From a virus, in the IMG/VR virus record IMGVR_UViG_3300023220_001073, positions 1 through 21,214 of that record: 21,214 nucleotides of DNA. One strand, 5' to 3'. The notes below the pieces were generated by a model, which saw nothing but the letters and a program-made list of their open reading frames with translations, searched no databases and had not been told where the DNA came from. Both the position numbers and the translations under genes were made by a program. Numbering within the stretch: the first letter of the stretch is position 1; every line of letters begins with the position of its first letter. Of the stretch, positions 1 to 5,275 are shown in pieces.

Positions 1-1
1 A

Positions 2-110
2 ATGAATGACAACTTAAACGAAATGCACGAAACTTTGGCGGACATGATAAAAAACATAGCGCAAGCACAACAACAAAAAGACTTTCAATCGAGTGGTGAT
101 GGTAATAACA
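2..110 (+). other. possible coding fragment at left edge
   Basis: The first 36 or so codons from the ATG at 2 read like real protein: polar, helix-prone and Gln-rich, ending in an Asp/Asn/Gly-rich linker. Kept in this frame, the reading frame runs to 493 straight through the repressor gene on the other strand, where it becomes Cys/Ser/Phe-rich and implausible. Either a gene begins or continues from outside the window and ends by frameshift near 110, or the signal is chance. A membrane-helix frame starts at 99 or 111 in the next phase, so both parts may once have been one small membrane protein. Confidence 0.22.
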
Positions 111-239
111 ATGGAAAAACCAAAACCTTTGAAAAACATCATCGAGATGGCGTCAATGTCTATAATTCTTTTGGGGTTTCGTTTTTATCTTGCTGGTGTG
201 GCATTATTTGCATTTCGTTTTTATCGTGTGGGGCAATGA
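111..239 (+). CDS. possible small membrane protein
   Basis: This is a 42-codon frame, or 46 codons from the ATG at 99. Its C-terminal half is a single hydrophobic helix (residues about 16-36, rich in Ile, Leu, Phe and Ala) flanked by Lys and Arg. The sequence GAGTGG, 5 bases before the ATG at 99, could be a weak ribosome site. It overlaps the end of the leftward repressor (160-420) by about 80 bases, so at least part of the frame may be a shadow of that gene. I do not recognise a family. It is listed because hydrophobic mini-proteins beside phage immunity genes are common. Confidence 0.25.
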   Translation: MEKPKPLKNIIEMASMSIILLGFRFYLAGVALFAFRFYRVGQ

Positions 240-420
240 ACCATGTGGTGTCTATGTCGCAATACTGTGCAATTTTTTCTAGTGTCTTAAAAGATGAAAC
301 CCCCTCCTTCTTCCATTTATACACCACTGCTTTAGATATTTCCATATCAGATGCCATTTTTGCAACATCCATATTGGCAAGCGCAATAGTTATATTTTTA
401 GAAATTATTTTATCAATCAT
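160..420 (-). CDS. CI-like helix-turn-helix repressor, short form
   Basis: This 86-residue protein is the only convincing leftward gene in the window. Residues about 18-52 form a helix-turn-helix of the XRE/Cro-C1 type: an ALANMDVAKMA helix, a turn at MEIS, then a recognition helix around KAVVYKWKKEG. The tail is polar and contains two DKNE segments encoded by a 13-base direct repeat. It would bind the operator at 439-457 and silence the rightward early promoter, keeping the lysogenic state. It has no S24-type self-cleavage domain, unlike lambda CI or P22 C2, so induction by RecA would need another route. Its own promoter lies at 450-478 and gives a leader of roughly 20 bases. Function is inferred from fold, size and divergent placement. 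Confidence 0.75.
   Translation of the reverse strand: MIDKIISKNITIALANMDVAKMASDMEISKAVVYKWKKEGVSSFKTLEKIAQYCDIDTTWFIAPHDKNEMQIMPHQQDKNETPKEL
177..225. repeat. 13-base direct repeat in the repressor tail
   Basis: TTTCGTTTTTATC occurs at 177-189 and again at 213-225, 36 bases apart and in the same frame. On the minus strand it encodes the repeated DKNE segment of the repressor C-terminus, so it may be a small in-gene duplication. Confidence 0.6.
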
Positions 421-431
421 TACACATTTTA

Positions 432-459
432 TTGACAGTTTATATTTTTTGTATAAAAT
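432..459 (+). promoter_or_regulatory. rightward early promoter (PR-like)
   Basis: A perfect -35 TTGACA (432-437) is followed after 16 bases by TAAAAT (454-459, 5 of 6 consensus). It lies just upstream of the Cro-like gene at 480 and would drive the rightward early operon. The -10 element overlaps that of the leftward repressor promoter. Confidence 0.7.
439..457. promoter_or_regulatory. candidate operator palindrome
   Basis: TTTATA (439-444) and TATAAA (452-457) form a perfect inverted repeat with a 7-base spacer. It covers the spacer and -10 of the rightward promoter and the -10 of the leftward one. That is the expected place for a repressor/Cro binding site. The region is very A/T rich, so a chance palindrome is possible. 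Confidence 0.42.
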
Positions 460-478
460 TAAACAAAAACGGTATCAA
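450..478 (-). promoter_or_regulatory. leftward repressor promoter (PRM/PL-like)
   Basis: On the minus strand, TTGATA (478-473) is separated by 17 bases from TATACA (455-450). Transcription would start near 443 and reach the repressor ATG at 420. The element overlaps the rightward promoter at 450-459, so the two polymerases cannot both occupy the region. Confidence 0.6.
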
Positions 479-479
479 A

Positions 480-764
480 ATGGAGAGTGTTAAAGAAATA
501 ATTGAATCCTTGGGTGGTCCTAAAACTTCCTCACACTTCTTTAATGTGACAATAGCTTATATATATCAATGGATTAATAGCAATAAAATCCCATCGAATA
601 TGTTATTAAAACTTTATTGCTATTGTCAGAAATCTCCCTTTATATCCCTAAAAATTAATGGCAAAACATATACTTATGAAGTTACCGACCTGTTAGATAA
701 CACTGTACCACAAAAAGAACCTGTATACAAAAAGTATACGGTCAAACATGAACAAGGAATGTGA
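480..764 (+). CDS. Cro/YdaS-like DNA-binding protein
   Basis: This 94-residue protein starts at the ATG at 480. The frame is open further upstream, but that extension would run through the promoter. Residues about 5-42 form a small helix-turn-helix: helix EIIESLGG, turn, then helices around TIAYIYQWINSNKIPSN. This is the arrangement of YdaS/Cro-like phage regulators that begin early operons. The C-terminal half is Lys/Tyr-rich and without a recognised domain. It lies opposite the repressor and first in the early transcript, so its likely job is to repress the repressor promoter and help commit to lytic growth. The family is inferred from helix pattern and context. It could instead be a YdaS-type toxin/antitoxin-like regulator. 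Confidence 0.6.
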   Translation: MESVKEIIESLGGPKTSSHFFNVTIAYIYQWINSNKIPSNMLLKLYCYCQKSPFISLKINGKTYTYEVTDLLDNTVPQKEPVYKKYTVKHEQGM

Positions 765-798
765 AGCTGTTGTTTTTTATTAATTTTTAGGAGGAGAT

Positions 799-1266
799 GT
801 GGGGGGAATATTTGCTTTTATAACCGTTTTATTAAGCGTTGTGGGATTATCAATTGGGATTAAAAATCTCATCAAGCGTCATCAACAACCCCATCCCGAT
901 AACCCATTAAGTCACTATGTGCTGGGCTTAAAAAAATCGAGTGAAGAAAAGCAAGAACCCGATCCATTTGATCCACAATACCAGCATTCAACAATCACCG
1001 ACAAACAAATCGATATGATTTTTGAGAAACAGGATATCGATACTGAGTATGTCTTGGTACTAAAAAAACTTAGGCAATATTGCTTAACCCGCAAAAGCCT
1101 CCCGGTTTCCATGAGTCAGCTTCATGATTTAACTCATCTGCCCCAACACAAAATAAGAGAGGCCATTAAATTCTGGGAGCACAAGTGCGTTATCACGGTT
1201 TATAGGGCGCCGCCTCGTGCCAATCAGTATGAAGTAAATCACAGAGCACTTTATCAATTTATGTGA
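799..1266 (+). CDS. membrane-anchored protein with winged-helix-like C-terminus
   Basis: The chosen start is the GTG at 799, four bases after a perfect AGGAGG (789-794). The nearby ATG at 797 opens an 8-codon frame and is rejected. The 155-residue product has one N-terminal hydrophobic helix (residues about 4-22), a Lys/Arg/His stretch, a Pro/Asp-rich linker, and a C-terminal part (about 75-155) with the helix spacing of a winged-helix domain (VSMSQLHDLTHLPQHKIREA, then a basic wing ending RANQYEV). It precedes the replication gene by 9 bases, in the same operon. I do not recognise the family. A membrane-tethered DNA-binding or replication-associated role is a guess from layout. Confidence 0.6.
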   Translation: MGGIFAFITVLLSVVGLSIGIKNLIKRHQQPHPDNPLSHYVLGLKKSSEEKQEPDPFDPQYQHSTITDKQIDMIFEKQDIDTEYVLVLKKLRQYCLTRKSLPVSMSQLHDLTHLPQHKIREAIKFWEHKCVITVYRAPPRANQYEVNHRALYQFM

Positions 1267-1275
1267 GGGGGAAGC

Positions 1276-2223
1276 ATGATTATTAGAGGAAAAAGAAAAA
1301 AAGAGGAACCATATACCAAGATTTATAATTCGCTTATCTACGATGAGTTGTTGGACTGGAAAGATATGGGGTTATTGATTTACTTGCTTAGCCATAAGGA
1401 TAACTGGACAGTTATGCCAGAAGTGTTGGCTAAAACGAAAAAAACCGGCATTAAAGGCATTTATGCTATTTTACAAAATCTCGAAAAAGCAGGCTATGTG
1501 AAGAAAAAAAGAAGTATGAATGGTACCGTTGACTGGCATATATTTGGCGAGCCATGTGTTAGTGGCCCTGTGGATAACTCACCCACCCCTTATGCCGGAA
1601 ATAGGCATGAGGCTCCTACTATGTTAGATGGCATGCAAGCCATTGATTTAGAACCACATACCGAAAAGGGCGATAAGGCTTATCCTGTTGATTTAACACC
1701 TCATACCGAAAAAGGCGATGAGATTCCTCTAATAACAAATACTAATAAAACAAAGACTAAGTACGCGCATGCTGGAAAAGATTTTCCGGATACATCTAAA
1801 AATAATAATCGAGATAACCCAAAAATAGAAAAAGACGGGGTGCCAAAATTTTGGAATAAATGGCGTGAATACTTTGTCAATGAAATGCACTTTAGTCCAC
1901 ACCAAGCTTCAAGCCTTAAATCAATCAATATGATGAAATCATGGATGGATAAGGGCTATAAAAAATCCGATGTCGTCGAAGCCATTAATCTAAAATTAGA
2001 AACCATTCCAGAGGCCTCCATTTCAGTGCCGCACTTCTTCGCCGGCTGTGTTGATGATTATATGCGTAAGAAAAAACAAACCCAAAAAGCTGCACAAAAA
2101 CCTGATTTACCGGCCTACCAAGCATTCAAGAAACCCAATCCTGTTGAGGCAAGCACCGGAGTGGCAGAAGGGTATTTAGCCAAGTTAAAAAAAACACCAC
2201 ACAGACTGTGTGAGGCGGCGTGA
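1276..2223 (+). CDS. phage replication initiator, O-like
   Basis: This 315-residue protein starts at the ATG at 1276, preceded by a strong GAGGGGG site. Residues about 12-90 form a winged helix of the type found in phage O-like and DnaD-like initiators (YTKIYNSLIYDELLDWKDMG, an ILQNLEKAGYV recognition region, and a basic wing with KKKR). A polar linker (about 95-185) contains a duplicated DLxPHTEKGD segment. A second helical domain follows (about 190-275: FWNKWREYF, then IPHF-type ending SVPHFFAGCVDDYM), comparable to the helicase-recruiting domains of these initiators. It probably binds repeats in its own gene (see 1592-1765) and recruits the host helicase loader, since no DnaB or DnaC homologue is visible here. 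Its stop overlaps the next ATG by one base. Confidence 0.68.
   Translation: MIIRGKRKKEEPYTKIYNSLIYDELLDWKDMGLLIYLLSHKDNWTVMPEVLAKTKKTGIKGIYAILQNLEKAGYVKKKRSMNGTVDWHIFGEPCVSGPVDNSPTPYAGNRHEAPTMLDGMQAIDLEPHTEKGDKAYPVDLTPHTEKGDEIPLITNTNKTKTKYAHAGKDFPDTSKNNNRDNPKIEKDGVPKFWNKWREYFVNEMHFSPHQASSLKSINMMKSWMDKGYKKSDVVEAINLKLETIPEASISVPHFFAGCVDDYMRKKKQTQKAAQKPDLPAYQAFKKPNPVEASTGVAEGYLAKLKKTPHRLCEAA
1592..1765 (+). other. candidate replication origin inside the O-like gene
   Basis: Two near-identical 30-base direct repeats lie at 1645-1674 and 1690-1719, differing at only a few bases. Just before them are two inverted repeats: ATGCC/GGCAT (1592-1596 and 1604-1608) and ATGGC/GCCAT (1628-1632 and 1639-1643). 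A strongly A/T-rich, purine-rich stretch follows (about 1723-1765). In lambda and its relatives, iterons followed by an A/T-rich melting zone sit in the middle of the O gene, and this layout matches. There are only two copies here, so a plain protein-linker duplication remains possible. Confidence 0.38.
1645..1719 (+). repeat. two 30-base direct repeats
   Basis: Copies at 1645-1674 and 1690-1719 start 45 bases apart and encode DLEPHTEKGD and DLTPHTEKGD. They are in-frame, so they act as a protein-level as well as a DNA-level repeat. Confidence 0.85.
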
Positions 2224-2939
2224 TGGATAAAGACCAAAATTACCTCCCCTTCACTACCCATAGTGGCGGCAAGTACTTTAAGGACGGTAGCTATTGTGTG
2301 CCCATTCTTTTTGAGCCGTCCGACGCAGTGTCAGCGGCCAAATGGTTGGGTGGTGTGCCCGGTAAATTTGGCGCTCTAACGATTATTGAGCGAGAAGCGG
2401 CCCAAACACACCAACGAAAAAAATTTATAGAAGACAATACCCCGCACTATGGCCACTTTGCTCAAATCATCGATGAATCCGGCTTCTGGTGTCAGCTCAA
2501 GGTGTTAAAGGCGGTAGCCTGTGAGAGAACTTATATTGAGTGGTGTCGCTTGCAGCCTTGCGCCATCAATAAAGACCATCAGGGCGGCTGGGATATGATC
2601 AAAGGCGAAATGCGCAGCGAATATGACCATGTCAATACCGCAAAAAACGCCGGCACCGCTTATAAAAATCAACAATATTTCGGTTGGCCGCTGTGCTATG
2701 ACTGCCATCATGTAACAAAAGTAGGCGTAACGATGGACATTGAATCCAAAACACGCCTTATTCAAAAGCATCAATTTCAATGGGCTAGAGGGGTGGTTAA
2801 AAAACAATTTGGCTTTGACTCGTGGCGGGATATCCATCCCTCTTCTTTTCTGTTGTGGGTTAAAGTACATCAATTGCAAGAGTTAATCCCTGAAGTCTAT
2901 TTTATCCAATCAGACAAGATGAACCAGGAAGTCGCGTGA
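2223..2939 (+). CDS. HNH/zinc-knuckle protein, possible DUF968-like nuclease
   Basis: This 238-residue protein starts at the ATG at 2223, overlapping the preceding stop by one base; a GTG at 2220 is the alternative. It carries a likely zinc site of two pairs, C108-x4-C113 and C158-x2-C161. Around them are a YDH motif (H136) and a PLCYDCHH motif (H162, H163). This is the order of a small HNH-type nuclease fold and resembles DUF968-type phage recombination or junction-processing proteins encoded beside replication genes. The N-terminal 90 residues match no domain I know. Placement directly after the initiator supports a role in DNA metabolism. The nuclease assignment rests on motif spacing only. 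Confidence 0.5.
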   Translation: MDKDQNYLPFTTHSGGKYFKDGSYCVPILFEPSDAVSAAKWLGGVPGKFGALTIIEREAAQTHQRKKFIEDNTPHYGHFAQIIDESGFWCQLKVLKAVACERTYIEWCRLQPCAINKDHQGGWDMIKGEMRSEYDHVNTAKNAGTAYKNQQYFGWPLCYDCHHVTKVGVTMDIESKTRLIQKHQFQWARGVVKKQFGFDSWRDIHPSSFLLWVKVHQLQELIPEVYFIQSDKMNQEVA

Positions 2940-3772
2940 TTTATACCGCTTACCGACAAAATTGGCTGCCCAGAACGGTACGTAAACTGCGTCAAAACCA
3001 TCATATCTGGGTGACGGCTATGATTGTCTCAGTGGCATTATTTGTGCTGATTTTGGCGTTTTGTGGCCTGTATGGCCAAGAGCCACAATGGCCGCAAGAC
3101 AGAGTAATTGGCGTGATAGGTGCCAGCTTTGAGTCCTGTGAAATACCGCTTGATACCCCCTTCAACGGCATGGGTTTAGCCGGCTGCAGCTATACCAGTT
3201 TGACGGATGCACTAAAGAATAATCACGACTTAACTAAAATGGGCTTTAAGATTCGTCATACTGCACAAGCGGGCGCTTATTCTTACGATGTGCCTAATAC
3301 GGGTTGGCTGGGAATGGACGCCCAATATCTCAAGCTTAAGAAAATGACCTATTGGGCCTGGGATAAAAGCTCTCGACTGGACTATCTAGTGATTGGGTTA
3401 ACCAATGATTGTTTGCATTCCACTCCTTGTGATAAATCAGGTATTCAGCGCTTAATAGACAATAAAAAACAGGTGGTACTACAGGCCCAGAAGGAAGGCA
3501 TCAAGGTTATTGTTTTAAACTACCCAGAGTGGCACACCCTTGATTTAGACATCAGTGCACGCATTTTTGGCTTTAAGTACATTATTGATGAAGCGGGTTA
3601 CCACTCATTGAGAAGTGCTTATGACGGCGCCTTTAACACCCTGCCAGGGATTGCTTATCTCACGGTGTGGAACAATAAAACAAAAATGATTATCGATGGC
3701 CTGCATCCTGATGAAAAGTCACAACACAGTGCATCAGACGATATTTCTGATGTTATTTTGAGGAGGGGTTGA
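2936..3772 (+). CDS. membrane-anchored SGNH/GDSL-like hydrolase
   Basis: This 278-residue protein starts at the GTG at 2936, which overlaps the previous stop (GTGA) behind an AGGAAG site. It has a basic N-terminus, one transmembrane helix (residues about 27-46), then a soluble domain with all four SGNH blocks: VIGVIGASFES (Ser64; GAS instead of the usual GDS), Gly113, VIGLTNDC (Asn157) and IDGLHPDE (Asp254, His257). SGNH enzymes remove acyl or acetyl groups from lipids, sugars or peptidoglycan. With Nin-Cout topology this one would act in the periplasm, which suggests envelope or surface-polysaccharide modification, perhaps lysogenic conversion or exclusion of other phages. It lies in the early operon between DNA-metabolism genes and the late regulator. 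The family is well supported. Substrate is unknown. Confidence 0.78.
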   Translation: MIYTAYRQNWLPRTVRKLRQNHHIWVTAMIVSVALFVLILAFCGLYGQEPQWPQDRVIGVIGASFESCEIPLDTPFNGMGLAGCSYTSLTDALKNNHDLTKMGFKIRHTAQAGAYSYDVPNTGWLGMDAQYLKLKKMTYWAWDKSSRLDYLVIGLTNDCLHSTPCDKSGIQRLIDNKKQVVLQAQKEGIKVIVLNYPEWHTLDLDISARIFGFKYIIDEAGYHSLRSAYDGAFNTLPGIAYLTVWNNKTKMIIDGLHPDEKSQHSASDDISDVILRRG

Positions 3773-4218
3773 TGGAGGCTTTTTTTGTTAATTTTTATTG
3801 TCTGATTTTGTTTGCAGCAACTATTGTCGGCACGCTCCTTTATTTTTCTAATAAATATAATTGCGCCCATCCGGATAAAATGTGCGATGACTTTAATAAA
3901 GAAATTGGCAATAATGACGGTTCTTGGCAGCATTTGGAATATATAACCAAAGAGGATTTAACTCGGGTATTTCCCCTTATCATTGACCGTGAAACCAAAG
4001 CGGCGCTTTTTAATGCAGAGGTGATTTTTGGTGACAACCTCTCGCGAGAAATAAAGGTGTATGATGTCAGGCAATCAAAAGACCGCCTACACTTAAGCTT
4101 TAAATCCAATAACCAGGGTGTATCACTCAACTGTGAACAATCAACCTACTTAGATAGGCGTGTTACCGATGCTCTGTTTGTTTTATATCGCATGCTTTAT
4201 AAGCTGTATGAGCGCTAA
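3772..4218 (+). CDS. single-pass membrane protein of unknown function
   Basis: This 148-residue protein starts at the ATG at 3772, one base overlapping the hydrolase stop and behind a GAGGAGGGG site. One hydrophobic helix at residues about 4-25 is followed by a polar domain with three cysteines (two near residues 31-38, one near 120) and mixed beta/alpha character. I recognise no family. Tight coupling to the SGNH hydrolase gene suggests the two act together at the membrane, for example as enzyme and partner. Confidence 0.6.
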   Translation: MEAFFVNFYCLILFAATIVGTLLYFSNKYNCAHPDKMCDDFNKEIGNNDGSWQHLEYITKEDLTRVFPLIIDRETKAALFNAEVIFGDNLSREIKVYDVRQSKDRLHLSFKSNNQGVSLNCEQSTYLDRRVTDALFVLYRMLYKLYER

Positions 4219-4432
4219 ATTTATCAACGCTATGACATTGGCAGCCACAGCCTGCAAAAAACATGAATATAGCTGTAGAGACTGCGCTAAAACCTTTATC
4301 ACCCGAGATAAATTGGTAGCCCATCACCGAATTTGTCCCGAAAGAAAAAGAGTGCTTTCATATGAAGGCTGCCCCACAAGGCCTCAATCAGAGAGGCTTT
4401 ATTATACTATTGTTAATCAGGAGGTGTTATGA
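4208..4432 (+). CDS. small protein with a classical C2HC zinc finger
   Basis: This 74-residue protein is read from the ATG at 4208, overlapping the preceding gene by 11 bases. An ATG at 4160 would add 16 hydrophobic residues that are probably a shadow. Residues 23-43 match the beta-beta-alpha finger exactly: C23-x2-C26-x3-F30-x5-L36-x2-H39-x3-C43, with both hydrophobic core positions present. Such fingers usually bind nucleic acid or protein. The gene sits just before the Q-like regulator, so a regulatory role in the early-to-late switch is possible. A hairpin (4378-4400) lies in its 3' end. Ribosome binding at 4208 is weak, so translation may depend on coupling. Confidence 0.55.
   Translation: MSAKFINAMTLAATACKKHEYSCRDCAKTFITRDKLVAHHRICPERKRVLSYEGCPTRPQSERLYYTIVNQEVL
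4378..4400 (+). other. hairpin in the end of the zinc-finger gene
   Basis: AAGGCCTC (4378-4385) pairs with GAGGCTTT (4393-4400) over 8 bp with one G-U pair and a 7-base loop. The following ATTATACT has no clean U-run, so it is at best a weak terminator or an attenuator before the Q-like gene. The AGGAGG of that gene lies about 20 bases further on. Confidence 0.35.
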
Positions 4433-4752
4433 CTATGCAATCTGTTAATCTACCGCTAGATGACTGGGGACAGTGGCGCAGAACCGATAAAAGTACCGCC
4501 GCTTTAGACTATCATTGTCCTTTGGGGGAATTTAAACCGAGCTATGTATCAAATGATGAGATGTGCCATATTGAGAAAGCCTATACCCATTTAAAGTCGG
4601 TGAACAAAAAAGCAGCCAATGCCATTTATTATCGCTTTGTGAAACAATCCCCTACCGAAAAAGCCTGCAAGAAACTGAAAACCAATAAGACCGATTACTT
4701 TACCCACATCAAAATGGGGCGCATGTTTATTTTAGGTCGTGTTTTTGCTTGA
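4429..4752 (+). CDS. Q-like late gene regulator
   Basis: This 107-residue protein starts at the ATG at 4429, five bases after an AGGAGG and overlapping the preceding stop (ATGA). The C-terminal half (about 50-105) is basic and helical, with a helix-turn-helix resembling sigma region 4 and the DUF1133/Q-type antiterminators (AYTHLKSVNKKAANAIYYRF, then PTEKACKKLKTNKTDYFTHI). It is the last gene before a strong promoter and the terminase genes, the position of Q in lambda and gene 23 in P22. It would modify RNA polymerase at the late promoter so that transcription runs through the structural operon. The call rests mainly on position and helix pattern. Confidence 0.58.
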   Translation: MTMQSVNLPLDDWGQWRRTDKSTAALDYHCPLGEFKPSYVSNDEMCHIEKAYTHLKSVNKKAANAIYYRFVKQSPTEKACKKLKTNKTDYFTHIKMGRMFILGRVFA

Positions 4753-4777
4753 CATTCCGCACTGTAGGGTTTAAATT
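4749..4777 (+). promoter_or_regulatory. late promoter (pR'-like)
   Basis: A perfect TTGACA (4749-4754) overlaps the last codons of the Q-like gene. TAAATT (4772-4777, 4 of 6) follows after 17 bases. Its location between the Q-like gene and the terminase genes matches pR' of lambdoid phages. A second weak -10-like TAGAAT at 4782-4787 could serve as a pause element. Confidence 0.6.
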
Positions 4778-4831
4778 GGTTTAGAATTTGGCTTTTTGCA
4801 TGCCAATGAAAATAACCCTCCCCCTCCCCTT

Positions 4832-5275
4832 ATGGCCCAAGCACAATCCGTTGGTCGCCCTAAGGCTTTACTCTCTGAATTATCTGATGATTGGCCAGCT
4901 AAAATATTAGCGCTGTATGAGCAAGGTGCCTCAGATGTCGAGATTAAAGCTGAAATCTATAAAATGCGCGGCAGCTTTTCCAATGATTTATTTGATAGAT
5001 GGCTTGAGGAAGAGCCTGAATTTTCGAAAACCATAAAGATAGGCCGATTGTTATCACACGCTTACTGGGAAAGAAGTGGCCGTGTCTCCCTGACTAATAA
5101 GGATTTTAGCTATACCGGTTGGTATATGAATATGAAAAACCGATTTGGCTGGCGCGATAAGCAAGAAATAGAGCATCAAGGCGATATCGGTATTCATCAA
5201 ATGAGCGATGAGCAGCTTGATATGCGATTAAAGGCACTTATCAGTGCAACGACACCAGAAAATACAACTGATTGA
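4832..5275 (+). CDS. terS: terminase small subunit
   Basis: This 147-residue protein is read from the ATG at 4832. A TTG at 4796 would lengthen it by 12 residues; neither start has a clear Shine-Dalgarno, and the bases just before the ATG are a C/T-rich run. It contains a helix-turn-helix-like N-terminal part (ILALYEQGASDVEIKAEIY, residues about 25-45), central helices and an acidic tail (MSDEQLDMRLKALI). It lies directly before the large terminase and just after the late promoter. It should recognise the packaging site in the phage DNA and hand it to the large subunit. P22 gp3 is of similar size (about 160 residues). Confidence 0.75.
   Translation: MAQAQSVGRPKALLSELSDDWPAKILALYEQGASDVEIKAEIYKMRGSFSNDLFDRWLEEEPEFSKTIKIGRLLSHAYWERSGRVSLTNKDFSYTGWYMNMKNRFGWRDKQEIEHQGDIGIHQMSDEQLDMRLKALISATTPENTTD

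Noticed and set aside
240-493. Continuation of the left-edge frame (2-493) to its stop
   Set aside because: It lies opposite the repressor and its text is Cys/Ser/Phe-rich and low in quality; it also runs across the promoter region. I treat it as a shadow.
2505-2879. Leftward frame opposite the HNH protein
   Set aside because: No ribosome site, no domain, and fully opposite a well-supported gene with tight coupling to its neighbours.
4788-4806. TTGGC/GCCAA inverted repeat as a terminator after the late promoter
   Set aside because: Only five base pairs with a loop of about nine bases and no T-run after it; too weak to call.
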